From Pseudomonadota bacterium (lineage in GTDB: Bacteria > Pseudomonadota > Gammaproteobacteria > Pseudomonadales > Pseudohongiellaceae): a DNA stretch of 64,000 nt. This document shows, piece by piece, positions 42,317 to 50,995 of this stretch. Every line of letters starts with the position of its first letter. The stretch's first letter is position 1. The stretch spans positions 49,789-113,788 of the forward strand of contig JAQCBT010000012.1 of the NCBI GenBank assembly GCA_027621405.1, given 5' to 3'. The notes below the pieces were generated by a model. It did no database searches. It was not told where the DNA came from and was given only the letters and a program-made list of their open reading frames with translations. The position numbers were made by a program, and so were the translations under genes.

Positions 42317-43195
42317 ATGGCAAAGAAGATTCTGTGGGGCGTACTTGGTGTGCTGGGGGTGGTCGGTATTGTGGCCAACTTCTGGTTGTTCGCGTCACCA
42401 TCGATCGATAGCGATGTCACTATCCCCACTGATGCCGAGGCCATTGCCCGTGGCCAATATCTGGTAAGTGCCGGGGGTTGTGGATCCTGTCACCAGGATG
42501 AGAATAGCGATGCACTGAGCGGCGGCTATGCCATCGAAACAGACTTCGGCACGTTCTACGCAACCAATATTACACCGGATACAGCAAACGGTATTGGGAG
42601 CTGGACTGGCAGTGACTTCATTGCCGCTCTCAAGTATGGCCGTACTCCTGACGGCAGCTATTACTATCCGGCGTTTCCCTATCGCTCCTATGCGGGCTTG
42701 AGCGATGAAGAAGTTTTGGACATGGCGGCTTATCTCATGTCCCTGGATGCCGTTAGCAGCGTAACACCCGCGCCGGAAGTTCCAGCCTGGCTACAGCGCT
42801 GGACGGTGGCTGGCTGGAACAAGCTGGCGGATTTCGCAGAACCCGCACCAGAGCAGTTCAGTGATGAACTCGTGGCCCGGGGCGCCCATATTGCGCGCCA
42901 TCTGGCTCACTGCGGTGAGTGCCATACGCCGCGCAATGGCCTTGGGATACCTGATTATTCGCGCGAGTACGCGGGAGCTCAGCTTGGTGAAGAAGTGATC
43001 GAAGCCATCGATGCCCATGCCCTCGAGGAATGGACCTTCGAAAACTTCGACCTGTTCCTGGTTCTGGGCATGACGCCGGAAGGGGAATTCGTGGGCGGTG
43101 ATATGAACGAAGTCATCGAAAACAATACCAGCCAGTTAAGCGATGAAGATCGCGATGCACTTGCAGCGTTCTTTACTCGCCACCGGCAGGAATAA
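42317..43195 (+). CDS. Membrane-anchored diheme cytochrome c
   Basis: A 292-residue periplasmic electron carrier. An N-terminal anchor or signal (about 5-25) is followed by two heme-binding sites, CGSCH (about residue 55) and CGECH (about residue 199). GRTPDGSYYYPAFPYRSY supplies a distal region typical of alcohol/aldehyde dehydrogenase cytochrome subunits. Position right after the OYE gene suggests related redox work. The final 23 bases overlap the convergent MDR gene. Confidence 0.88.
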   Translation: MAKKILWGVLGVLGVVGIVANFWLFASPSIDSDVTIPTDAEAIARGQYLVSAGGCGSCHQDENSDALSGGYAIETDFGTFYATNITPDTANGIGSWTGSDFIAALKYGRTPDGSYYYPAFPYRSYAGLSDEEVLDMAAYLMSLDAVSSVTPAPEVPAWLQRWTVAGWNKLADFAEPAPEQFSDELVARGAHIARHLAHCGECHTPRNGLGIPDYSREYAGAQLGEEVIEAIDAHALEEWTFENFDLFLVLGMTPEGEFVGGDMNEVIENNTSQLSDEDRDALAAFFTRHRQE

Positions 43196-44186
43196 CGGTC
43201 GCTTCTTCCACATTGATAATGATCTTGCCTTCCTGCTTCGCCTCATAGAATCGTTGCAGGGCATTTGGCACTTCCTTCAACGGATAGCGTTTGTCGATCG
43301 CTGGCAGGATCTTTCCCGATTCGATCATGCCAGTAAATTCGTTCAAGCCCTGATTCGGCTTAAGACCCAGTACCCGCAACGTCTTGCCATGCTGCTTCGC
43401 CAGTCGTTTACTCTGACGCCCAATCTTCATCACCAGACTGATATCGCCGCCCACGGTGATATAGGTGCCACCAGGTTTTAGGGCACGCAGGTAGTCTTCG
43501 GGTTGCCGTGTGGTCTTCACATCGAGGATCAGGTCGTACTGCCTGCCGGATTGGGTAAAGTCTTCCACTTCGTAGTTGATACAGTGATCGAAACCAAGCA
43601 GATGTAAGTATTCCTGCTTGCGTGTGCTATCCACGGCAGTCACCCGACACTTGAAAAGCTTTGCATATTGCAGGGCAAGTATACCCACGCCACCGCCGGC
43701 GCCATTTATCAGGACTGATTGCCCTTCCTTTATTCCACCGATGTCCCTGAGTGCCTGCAGGGCAAGCATTGCCGCATGGGGAATCGCGGCGGCCTGGGCG
43801 AAACTGAGATTGCTGGGCATGAAGTGCAGTGACTTCTCTGGAACACACACATACTCGGCGAAGGCGCCGAACCCGCTGTCTGACAGGTCGCTATAGACTT
43901 TCTGGCCGGGTCGAAAGCGTTTAACGGCAGAGCCCACCGCTTCCACCGTGCCAGACATGTCGCAGCCGATGATGCGAATCTTCGCCTTTGGTCGAAACAG
44001 ACCGAGAAATACACGCATGAAAATCGGCTTACCGGTCAGCAGTCCCAGCTCCCAATCGTTGATTGCTGCAGCCTTCACCTTAACCAGTACCTCGTCTGGC
44101 CCTGGAGTCGGGATCTCTACCTGCTCCAGCTTCAGTTGGCTGAAGTCGCCGGCGGGTGCATATTTCCTGAACGTCATGGCATGCAT
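43173..44186 (-). CDS. Zinc-independent MDR-family alcohol dehydrogenase/quinone reductase-like
   Basis: A 337-residue medium-chain dehydrogenase/reductase. The N-terminal GroES-like domain has IRIIGCDMSGTVEAVGSAV. The Rossmann domain has the NAD(P) loop INGAGGGVGILALQYAK. Zinc ligands of classical alcohol dehydrogenases are not conserved, so it resembles quinone oxidoreductases or reticulon-4-interacting-like proteins. An alternative start is the ATG at 44177. It is convergent with the cytochrome gene. Confidence 0.87.
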   Translation of the reverse strand: MHAMTFRKYAPAGDFSQLKLEQVEIPTPGPDEVLVKVKAAAINDWELGLLTGKPIFMRVFLGLFRPKAKIRIIGCDMSGTVEAVGSAVKRFRPGQKVYSDLSDSGFGAFAEYVCVPEKSLHFMPSNLSFAQAAAIPHAAMLALQALRDIGGIKEGQSVLINGAGGGVGILALQYAKLFKCRVTAVDSTRKQEYLHLLGFDHCINYEVEDFTQSGRQYDLILDVKTTRQPEDYLRALKPGGTYITVGGDISLVMKIGRQSKRLAKQHGKTLRVLGLKPNQGLNEFTGMIESGKILPAIDKRYPLKEVPNALQRFYEAKQEGKIIINVEEATVIPAGGE

Positions 44187-44309
44187 CGCGCGAGTCTACT
44201 CTATTTTTCGCGAAAACTTCATTTAGCTGGTGTTCATTACTACACTGGGTTACTGAAATCTTTCGTATCGAGAGAGTTTCAGACCCAGCAAAAGCAAAAG
44301 GAGAATGCT

Positions 44310-44495
44310 ATGCGGGAACTCAAGGACGAGGAACTGGAACTGGTGTGTGGTGGATCGGGGTTTGGATCATTGGTGATTCCGGGATTAATGCCAGTGGGTG
44401 TCTACACACTTCTTCCGGATGTAACTACCACGCAGCTTGAACCATTGCGGCTGGATATCGGGCAACATATCGAGAATCAGGTGATGAACTCCTGA
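44310..44495 (+). CDS. Double-glycine leader peptide, putative class II bacteriocin/microcin precursor
   Basis: A 61-residue small gene. The first 15 residues, MRELKDEELELVCGG, fit the double-glycine leader consensus (ELxxxELxxVxGG) cleaved by C39-peptidase exporters. The core of 46 residues is glycine- and hydrophobic-rich at its start (SGFGSLVIPGLMPVG) and polar at its end. AAAAGGAG lies 6-8 bases before the ATG. The longer open frame upstream from 44136 is not coding. A second leader-bearing frame follows 38 bases later. No exporter of the C39 type and no immunity gene are adjacent. Confidence 0.68.
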   Translation: MRELKDEELELVCGGSGFGSLVIPGLMPVGVYTLLPDVTTTQLEPLRLDIGQHIENQVMNS

Positions 44496-44533
44496 CAATG
44501 AAGTTGCAGGAACTATGCGCCTGAGTTCGGTTC

Positions 44534-44719
44534 GTGATTGAGGAAAACCGGGTAACTAATTTCAAAAGGAGTTTGAGAGTTGGAGAACTACCATTAGCAG
44601 AACTCAGCTTGGTCCATGGAGGTGCAAGCCCAGTAGGTTCAGCTATTGGAGGACCAATTGGCGGAAGCATTCTGATTGAATCCGCACTACTTCGCTCGCG
44701 CTATGGCATGTCTTTTTGA
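44534..44719 (+). CDS. Second double-glycine leader peptide, start codon uncertain
   Basis: An open frame of 61 codons from GTG 44534. Its last 46 codons encode a GG leader, GELPLAELSLVHGG, and a 31-residue core with GxxxG spacing (ASPVGSAIGGPIGGSILIE), as in two-peptide bacteriocins. The leader aligns residue for residue with the first peptide if translation began at 44579, seven bases after AAGGAG, but that codon is GTT. TTG 44573 is in frame but only one base from the Shine-Dalgarno. Either an unusual start is used or the gene has lost its start. It precedes a terminator at 44848. Confidence 0.5.
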   Translation: MIEENRVTNFKRSLRVGELPLAELSLVHGGASPVGSAIGGPIGGSILIESALLRSRYGMSF

Positions 44720-44847
44720 GGTGATCTACAAATTCCCTTAATTACAGCGATACCAGCACTTCGAGCGCTGCTCTTTGTGAAGTACACACAAAAGCAGCAG
44801 TATGGGAATGCAATAAGAGTTACTCAGTGGTGGTAGATAACTTTGCG

Positions 44848-44874
44848 AAAAAAAGGGCAGCTAAGCTGCCCTTT
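44848..44874. terminator. Bidirectional rho-independent terminator
   Basis: AAAGGGCAGC pairs with GCTGCCCTTT around TAA. An A-run on its left gives a T-run for the minus-strand cytochrome c' gene; a shorter T-run serves plus-strand transcripts from the peptide genes. Confidence 0.82.
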
Positions 44875-44898
44875 CTCGTTGCACATTCTGGCGACTAA

Positions 44899-45387
44899 TT
44901 AGTCGTTGTCTACGCGATAGGTATCGTGACAGTTGCCGCAGGAACCACCCAGAGCGCGGAAGCGGGCCATGGACTGGGCAAAGTCACCAGTCTCGGCAAC
45001 CACGTCGGCGAAGGCGTTGGCATTATCGATAAGCGCCTGGGCCTTGGCAGCGATGTCATCCTGGTTGTCCCAGATGCTGTCCAGCGCCGTGGTTTCGATG
45101 TTGTCGAAGTCGCTGGTGTCTACCGCCAGCATTTCAGGGATCATGGTCGCCATGACGGCGATGCGACGGGCATTGCGTTCGGCCACTTCGGCATCCCAGG
45201 GGGCGCCCTGTGCCATACCGGCTATCGGTCCGAGGTTATAACGAATGGTCTTGAACAGGGATTTACGTTGATCCACTGCGGCGGCAGCACGTTGCTCCGG
45301 TGTCATGTCGCCCTGTGCGGACGCCACAAACAATACGCCGGATATGGCTACACTCAGTGCAGAAATCAGGACTAGTACTTTTTTCAT
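44899..45387 (-). CDS. Cytochrome c' (class II c-type cytochrome)
   Basis: A 162-residue periplasmic four-helix-bundle cytochrome. A signal peptide (about 1-27) starts KKVLVLISALSVAISGVLF. The heme site CGNCH is at the C-terminus, as in class II cytochromes, near residues 151-155. Members bind NO or act in stress or electron transfer. I chose ATG 45387 because it starts the signal peptide and AGGAG lies 12 bases upstream; the frame is open 47 codons further without a signal-like sequence. Confidence 0.88.
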   Translation of the reverse strand: MKKVLVLISALSVAISGVLFVASAQGDMTPEQRAAAAVDQRKSLFKTIRYNLGPIAGMAQGAPWDAEVAERNARRIAVMATMIPEMLAVDTSDFDNIETTALDSIWDNQDDIAAKAQALIDNANAFADVVAETGDFAQSMARFRALGGSCGNCHDTYRVDND

Positions 45388-45555
45388 TTTGTAAAACACT
45401 CCTAAATAGGGTACAGGGAACTGGCAAGGCCTTTGCAGACTGACCAGAGAATATAGACTAAATGCGCGCGCAATGTCACCGGGCTGCCACGAAATACATG
45501 CCCGAACACGGTGCAAGTCGGGGCCCAAATTTTAAGGCTTGATCGACAGGAAAGC

Positions 45556-46653
45556 TTAGTTAGCCACTTCCTTCCACAGGAACAGGCGAGTCGCCGCTAC
45601 GAAGCTGATGACGAACCACACCATAATGCCGATCAGGCTTGGATAGATTTCCAGCAGAGTGGCTCCGGCATTGGCGATCTCGCGCATCCCCGTCGACACG
45701 AAAGACAGCGGTAGCAGGTGGGCGACTGGTTGAATCCACTCCGGCATGGACTCGATGGGATAGAAAATCCCGGACAGGAAAATCTGGGGCATGATGACGA
45801 TATTGCCCAGAGCACCGATGGCCTCCTGGGTCTTGGCCAGGCTGCCGAGACAGAAGCCCTGGCACAGGAACACGATCGTCCCCAGTATCACCACCAGGTA
45901 GTAGGCAAAGAAATTTCCGACGATGCGGATATCCAGCAGTAGCACTGCAAACATGATCAACACAGATAACTGCACCAGCACGATGGCCATACGCGCCAGC
46001 ACGATTGCGGTAATAAAATCGCGCGGCTCGATAGGAGTCACGAACAGGCGCTTGAGAATGCCCTTGCGCCGATATTCCACGATGTTGAAGCCGCTGCCCG
46101 CGATGGACAGTTGCATCAGGGTAAATGCCATCAGACCCGGCAGCAGGAAATCGATATAGCGCTGGGAGCGAGCCTGTACATCTTCGATGGCAATCGAAAA
46201 CATGGGTTCAATATCGCGGAACTCTCGCTCTATGGAAAGCAGGGTTTGTTCAAGCAGCGGCATGATGAGGCCAAGCTGACTCACCTGTGCCGCGTCAACC
46301 ACCACATTGATTTCGGATGTAGTGTTGCCGATATTGGTATCGAAGTCTTCTGGTAGCACCAGTACCATGGTCTGGTCGCCAGCAATTAATTCCTCACGCA
46401 GCCGAGCCTCTTCACCAACGGTTACATCAAATAAGGGATTCGCGATCAACATGTCGGCAAAGTCCGTTGCCACGGCACTACTCGAATTATTGACGATGCC
46501 TACCGAGATAGGGTCCTGTTCACCGCTGTTGGCGAAACTGAACACCGTCATAAAAATCACCGGGAAAAACAGGCTGAAAAATATCGAGCGTCGGTCGCGC
46601 CAGAATATTTTCAGGAATACGGAAGTAAGATGTCTCTGCAGGGCGGTCAGCAT
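45556..46653 (-). CDS. ABC-2 type transporter permease
   Basis: A 365-residue permease of the ABC-2/DrrB-YadH type. TM1 is at about 21-40 (SIFFSLFFPVIFMTVFSFAN), then a large external loop (about 45-170) and five C-terminal helices. EYRRKGILKRLFVTPI and PLSFVSTGMREI are conserved family segments. It is encoded 7 bases after its ATPase gene. The exported compound is unknown. Confidence 0.88.
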   Translation of the reverse strand: MLTALQRHLTSVFLKIFWRDRRSIFFSLFFPVIFMTVFSFANSGEQDPISVGIVNNSSSAVATDFADMLIANPLFDVTVGEEARLREELIAGDQTMVLVLPEDFDTNIGNTTSEINVVVDAAQVSQLGLIMPLLEQTLLSIEREFRDIEPMFSIAIEDVQARSQRYIDFLLPGLMAFTLMQLSIAGSGFNIVEYRRKGILKRLFVTPIEPRDFITAIVLARMAIVLVQLSVLIMFAVLLLDIRIVGNFFAYYLVVILGTIVFLCQGFCLGSLAKTQEAIGALGNIVIMPQIFLSGIFYPIESMPEWIQPVAHLLPLSFVSTGMREIANAGATLLEIYPSLIGIMVWFVISFVAATRLFLWKEVAN

Positions 46654-46660
46654 GTTTGTG

Positions 46661-47425
46661 CTATTCCCTCAACTCGTGACCGGTCAGGACCAGGAAGACA
46701 TCTTCCAGGTCACCGTGCAGAGGTGCTTCCGGTGGTTCCGGTGCATATTCGAGAATGAGTTCCTGCGGCGTTCCCTCGGCGATGATCTTGCCCTTGTCCA
46801 TAATGGCGATGCGGTCACACAGTTCTTCCGCTTCTTCCATGTTGTGGGTAGTCAGGACGATGGTCATGCCGGCCTTATTCAGTTTTCGCACGAGGTCCCA
46901 GAGGTTGCGCTTGGCCTGCGGATCGAGACCGGTGGTGGGTTCATCGAGGAACAATACCTTGGGTTCATTCACCAGGGCACAGGCGATAGAGAAGCGCTGC
47001 TTCTGGCCACCGGAGAGATTGTTCGGCTTGGCTTTCGCCTTCTCTTCCAGTTGTACTTTCTTGAGCAGTGCGATGGGATCCGCGTTGTTGTTGTACAGGG
47101 CGGCAAACAGTGACAACAACTCTTCGAGGTTGATGTTGTCGAAGTACTCATTGGCCTGCAGTTGCACACCAATGACTTCTTTTACCTTGTAGGGATTATC
47201 GTTGACGCTGATGCCGTCGATGAGTGCCGTGCCACCATCAATGTCATTGAGGCCTTCCATCATCTCCAGGGTGGTTGTCTTGCCAGCGCCGTTGGGACCG
47301 AGGATGCCGAAAATCTCGCCTGCTTCGATAGCAAGCGAGACGCCATTAACCGCGAAAAACTTTTCGGATTTGTTGTCGGGAAGCGGGTACTGCTTCGCGA
47401 GATCACTGACTTCAATGATTGGCAT
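46661..47425 (-). CDS. ABC transporter ATP-binding protein
   Basis: A 254-residue ATPase: Walker A GPNGAGKTT, signature LSGGQKQR, Walker B VLFLDEP, D-loop GLDPQ and switch His in TTHNMEEAE. It pairs with the ABC-2 permease downstream. Exporters of this type carry drugs, polyketides or peptides. Proximity to the double-glycine peptide genes, 2 kb away on the other strand, does not prove a link, since no C39 peptidase domain is present. Confidence 0.92.
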   Translation of the reverse strand: MPIIEVSDLAKQYPLPDNKSEKFFAVNGVSLAIEAGEIFGILGPNGAGKTTTLEMMEGLNDIDGGTALIDGISVNDNPYKVKEVIGVQLQANEYFDNINLEELLSLFAALYNNNADPIALLKKVQLEEKAKAKPNNLSGGQKQRFSIACALVNEPKVLFLDEPTTGLDPQAKRNLWDLVRKLNKAGMTIVLTTHNMEEAEELCDRIAIMDKGKIIAEGTPQELILEYAPEPPEAPLHGDLEDVFLVLTGHELRE

Positions 47426-47511
47426 CGGACTTCCTGGCGAGAGCGCTCGCTATGATAACCAAACCTTCAGCGATTGCCAGTTATGATTCGCCAGGACCCG
47501 TGCGAGAGTGA

Positions 47512-47823
47512 CTAGCGATAATCGTAGTAGTACTCATCATCATAGCGGTCATAACGGGAGTAACGTGGCCGCGGTTTGATGGGTGCGAGGAAAAAGTAAA
47601 ACACCCAGGCAAACCAGCTCAGGCAGATCATGGCCAGCAGCCAGGCGATCTTCTCAAATCCCGTGGTCTTGTCCGACGTAGCGATGATCCAGAACGGGGT
47701 CAGCCAGATGGCCAGGCAGAAGATGCCGAACACCAGCCCCACACCCATGGCGGCCAAGGGGATCAGGGCCAGCACACCGAGGATAACCAGAAAAATTACG
47801 ACCAGATTGCCCAATGTCTTCAT
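47512..47823 (-). CDS. Small membrane protein, PLDc_N-like
   Basis: A 103-residue protein with three predicted helices (about 4-27, 30-46 and 58-78) and a very hydrophilic tyrosine/arginine/aspartate tail (YSRYDRYDDEYYYDYR). The third helix region (KIAWLLAMICLSWFAWVFYFFLAP) resembles the PLDc_N domain, a membrane module of unknown function. The start at 47823 has GGAG 7 bases upstream; the 28 codons before it look untranslated. Confidence 0.62.
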   Translation of the reverse strand: MKTLGNLVVIFLVILGVLALIPLAAMGVGLVFGIFCLAIWLTPFWIIATSDKTTGFEKIAWLLAMICLSWFAWVFYFFLAPIKPRPRYSRYDRYDDEYYYDYR

Positions 47824-48120
47824 AATTCGCTCCACACAGGCGATTCGCGCTTGTTGGGATTTCACACCAATTGTTGTTAGTAACAGGGGATCTGTTGCTA
47901 GAAGCATGCCAGCTTTATATATCTATATAAAACAATAAGATAGATACAGACACCATCCCTGTTGAGAGTGAAAAATCCACATTTATGGCGAAAATCGCCA
48001 TTTCTCGACCTTGACGGAATTGCGAGAATTGCAGGGAAGTGGCGCTAGAAGCTACCGGTAATCAGTGACAAAATCGACGGGATATACAAATCCAACAACG
48101 AGATGACAAGAGTCGTTCCC

Positions 48121-48477
48121 ATGGCAGAGCATAAGATCTTCTCCATGGCCTTCGCCAAGGTCTATCCCGCCTACATCAACAAGGCGGAGCGCAAGAACAG
48201 GACAAAGGAAGAAGTCGACGAGATCATTCGCTGGCTAACCGGCTACACCCAGGCGGGCCTGAACAAACAGATCGCGAAGGAAGCGGACTTCCGTGCCTTC
48301 TTTGACGAGGCGCCGAAGTTGAATCCCAATGTTTCCCTTATTAAGGGAGTAGTCTGCGGCGTGCGAGTGGAAGAGGTGGAAGATCCCCTCATGCAGAAGA
48401 TTCGCTGGTTGGACAAGCTTGTCGACGAACTCGCGAAGGGCAAGGTGATGGAAAAAATTCTCAGGAAGCCTGATTAG
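48121..48477 (+). CDS. DUF2200 family protein
   Basis: A 118-residue soluble protein of DUF2200. It begins [42 protein letters not shown], shown here only in part as [14 protein letters not shown] and [14 protein letters not shown], and has [20 protein letters not shown]. Function is unknown. I chose ATG 48121 because it gives the usual N-terminus; ATG 48103 would add six residues. Confidence 0.85.
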   Translation: MAEHKIFSMAFAKVYPAYINKAERKNRTKEEVDEIIRWLTGYTQAGLNKQIAKEADFRAFFDEAPKLNPNVSLIKGVVCGVRVEEVEDPLMQKIRWLDKLVDELAKGKVMEKILRKPD

Positions 48478-48516
48478 GGCTGCGCGGCACATGCCAGGAC
48501 GAGAATCAGGAATTCA

Positions 48517-48954
48517 ATGATGCAAAAAACAGTTCGCCTGGTAGTTGCAGCGCTGCTTGGCTTTGTCGTTGGCAGTGTCACCAACATGGCCATCGTCGTC
48601 GTCGGTCCCATTCTGATACCACCGCCCCCTGGTGTGGACATGAGCACCATGGAGTCCCTGGCGGAGACGATTCACCTCATGGGGCCACTAAACTTTGCCG
48701 CGCCATTTCTCGCCCATGCTCTCGGCACCTTTTCTGGCGTATTCGTTTGTTGCCTGCTCGCAGGTGAGAGACGAAATCTTCTGGCGGGTATTCTGGCCGT
48801 CCTGTTTCTCGCCGGGGGCATAGCCGCCAGCACCATGATTCCCGCACCGCTTTGGTTTATCGTGATGGACCTGCTGCTGGCCTACCTGCCGATGGCCTGG
48901 CTCGGTCTGTTGCTCGCCAGTCGGGTGAAGCCAATATCCAATTCCCAAGCCTGA
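48517..48954 (+). CDS. Four-helix membrane protein of unknown function
   Basis: A 145-residue protein with four predicted helices (about 7-32, 58-82, 88-108 and 112-134). I do not recognise a named family. Segments VGSVTNMAIVVVGP and LLLAYLPMAWLGLLLA are strongly hydrophobic. It lies 39 bases after DUF2200 in a run of small plus-strand genes. Confidence 0.75.
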   Translation: MMQKTVRLVVAALLGFVVGSVTNMAIVVVGPILIPPPPGVDMSTMESLAETIHLMGPLNFAAPFLAHALGTFSGVFVCCLLAGERRNLLAGILAVLFLAGGIAASTMIPAPLWFIVMDLLLAYLPMAWLGLLLASRVKPISNSQA

Positions 48955-48981
48955 TCCCAGGCTCCTTGAGTAAGTAGTCCA

Positions 48982-49440
48982 ATGCCAATAGTAGAAGTCA
49001 TCACACCGGAATCGAACCTCGACAGGATTGTCGCAGATATCAATGCTGCCTCCTGGGACGAAGCTAACGAAATGTGCGCATACGATGTGGATGGGCTGCT
49101 TGCCTATTTGCGCCTGGAGGATACGGTCTTCATCGTTTGCCGTGATGAGGATGAGGCCGGAACGTTTCTCGGAATGGCATCCGGCCGCTTGCAACTGAAA
49201 CCCTACGGACAGGAACGTTGGTTCTATTGCGACGAAGTCGATGTCTGTGTGGACCAGCGCCGCAAGGGTGCAGGTGCAGCGATGATGCGAAAGCTGCTGT
49301 CTATCGCCTATGAACACGATTGCGAGGAACTGTGGCTCGGCACAGAAATAGACAATGTGGCAGCCAATGGGCTGTACCGGGCGCTCCACCCCGACGATGT
49401 CATGCAGTTTGTTGGCTTTACCTTTGAGATGAAGGACTAG
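48982..49440 (+). CDS. GNAT family N-acetyltransferase
   Basis: A 152-residue acyltransferase. The acetyl-CoA loop is QRRKGAGAAMMRKLLS (about 92-107), preceded by CDEVDVCVD. NVAANGLYRAL is the fourth motif. The substrate cannot be predicted. It follows the membrane protein gene by 27 bases. Confidence 0.85.
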   Translation: MPIVEVITPESNLDRIVADINAASWDEANEMCAYDVDGLLAYLRLEDTVFIVCRDEDEAGTFLGMASGRLQLKPYGQERWFYCDEVDVCVDQRRKGAGAAMMRKLLSIAYEHDCEELWLGTEIDNVAANGLYRALHPDDVMQFVGFTFEMKD

Positions 49441-49455
49441 GGCAGGAACCGACTC

Positions 49456-49905
49456 TTGGCTATCTGGATCGACGCCGACGCCTGCCCCAAAGTCATACGC
49501 GACATCATCTGTCGCGCGGCTGAGCGCACCGGCATACAGACAACCTTTATCGCCAACCAAGCCATTCCATTGCCACCGTTTCCCAATCTGAAGAGCGTGC
49601 AGGTACGACAGGGTTTCGACGTTGCCGACGATGAGATTGCGCGACGCACCCAGGCCGGTGACCTGATCGTCACCCAGGATATTCCCCTCGCCAATGAGGT
49701 GATCGAGAAAGGAGCCGTGGCGCTATCTCCCCGCGGCGAGCTGTTCACCGCCAGCAACATCAAGGCACGTTTGAATATGCGTGACTTCATGGACACCATG
49801 CGAGCCAGCGGCGTGCAAACCGGTGGGCCTCCCGCATTGTCACAATCGGATCGCAAGAACTTTGCCGATCAACTGGATCGCTACCTGGCTAAACAGAACA
49901 GGTAG
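49456..49905 (+). CDS. yaiI: YaiI/YqxD family protein (DUF188)
   Basis: A 149-residue protein with the PIN-like DUF188 fold: [40 protein letters not shown] and [16 protein letters not shown]. Function is unknown, possibly a nuclease. No ATG fits; TTG 49456 is the start, with AGGAA 8 bases upstream. It begins 15 bases after the GNAT stop. Confidence 0.9.
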   Translation: MAIWIDADACPKVIRDIICRAAERTGIQTTFIANQAIPLPPFPNLKSVQVRQGFDVADDEIARRTQAGDLIVTQDIPLANEVIEKGAVALSPRGELFTASNIKARLNMRDFMDTMRASGVQTGGPPALSQSDRKNFADQLDRYLAKQNR

Positions 49906-49932
49906 AAAGTACCTGGAATTGAGGAGCATCCC

Positions 49933-50298
49933 ATGACTGAGCTAACGGATGAGCAGCTAATCGGCGGCTTCATGGTGATCATGTTTGCCTGCATGATCGT
50001 AAATTTCATCTATATTCGCTCGCTGAACGGATTCTTCAAGGAGCTTGCGGAAAAGGATCCCAAGACCTGGGAAGCACTGGGCAGTCCCGGATCCGGCGAC
50101 CAATACGCCAATGACGTTTCCGTGCGACCGCCGTTATTCAAGATGCTAGGCGTCATGCGAGAGAAGGCTGCCAGGGGAGGCTACCCGAGGGCCGAGGGCA
50201 GCATGCGCTGGTTTATCATCGCCGCCATCACAACGTCCCTGATATTCCTGTTGGCTATCGGTGTTGGACTGTGGATGGAGTTTTTGAGTCAGGGCTAA
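49933..50298 (+). CDS. Two-TM membrane protein, weakly UspB-like
   Basis: A 121-residue protein with helices at about 11-30 and 92-114 and a polar middle. The layout, a short N-terminus, a TM, a basic/aromatic loop and a final TM, recalls universal stress protein B, but the sequence match is weak and I leave it unnamed. TTGAGGAG gives a strong Shine-Dalgarno. It precedes another GNAT gene. Confidence 0.7.
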   Translation: MTELTDEQLIGGFMVIMFACMIVNFIYIRSLNGFFKELAEKDPKTWEALGSPGSGDQYANDVSVRPPLFKMLGVMREKAARGGYPRAEGSMRWFIIAAITTSLIFLLAIGVGLWMEFLSQG

Positions 50299-50318
50299 TG
50301 AGGCAGGACAGGAAGCAC

Positions 50319-50867
50319 ATGACAATCAAGGAAAGCATACTCACAACGGAGCGTTTGTTGCTTCGTGAAGCCACCCTGGAAGACGCTGGATTCATGTTGA
50401 GTCTGCTGTCGGAACCAGCCTGGCGTGAATTCATCGTGGATCATGATGTCACCGATGAGATCGGCGCGAGAACTTACCTGCAGGAGCGCATCTTACCCGG
50501 GTACAGGGAAGGCAGGGGACTCTGGCTCATGCAACTAAGAGAGACTTCGGTACCGATCGGCATCTGCGGTCTGGTACGCAGGCCATTCCTCGAACACACG
50601 GACCTGGGTTTCGCGCTTTTGGCAGACTACCGGGCAGAAGGCTACGCCGCCGAGGCTGCGAGAGCCGTGATCGACTATGCCCGCAAGCAGCTTGGCCTGC
50701 AGACTCTGCTGGCCATTACGGTTCCCCACAACACTAAATCCATTCAGTTGTTGCAGAGGCTCGGTTTCAGCTTTTCGGAACAGACCACGAATCCCGATGG
50801 CGAAGCGCTGTCGCTATTCAGGCTCGAACTCGATGGCAAACGACCCACTGAACTAAACCTGCTCTGA
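50319..50867 (+). CDS. GNAT family N-acetyltransferase (RimJ/RimL-like)
   Basis: A 182-residue acyltransferase of the ribosomal-protein type. ILTTERLLLREATLEDA is the common N-terminus. The acetyl-CoA region is LADYRAEGYAAEAARAVIDYA and the last motif is HNTKSIQLLQRLGF. I chose ATG 50319 because AGGA lies 6 bases upstream; alternatives at 50298 and 50271 overlap the previous gene. Confidence 0.87.
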   Translation: MTIKESILTTERLLLREATLEDAGFMLSLLSEPAWREFIVDHDVTDEIGARTYLQERILPGYREGRGLWLMQLRETSVPIGICGLVRRPFLEHTDLGFALLADYRAEGYAAEAARAVIDYARKQLGLQTLLAITVPHNTKSIQLLQRLGFSFSEQTTNPDGEALSLFRLELDGKRPTELNLL

Positions 50868-50995
50868 TCGGGAAGCGTCTCGGGAACCATGGGTCCTGCC
50901 ATGGGACATGGGCACGGGTCATGATAGTACTGAGTAGTTGACCTTGAAGCAGCTTCAAGGCTTAGGCTGCTAGATTTCCAGCCAGGCAATCAATC

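Noticed and set aside
46307..47113. 268-codon plus-strand open frame
   Set aside because: Antisense to both ABC transporter genes, which have clear Walker motifs.
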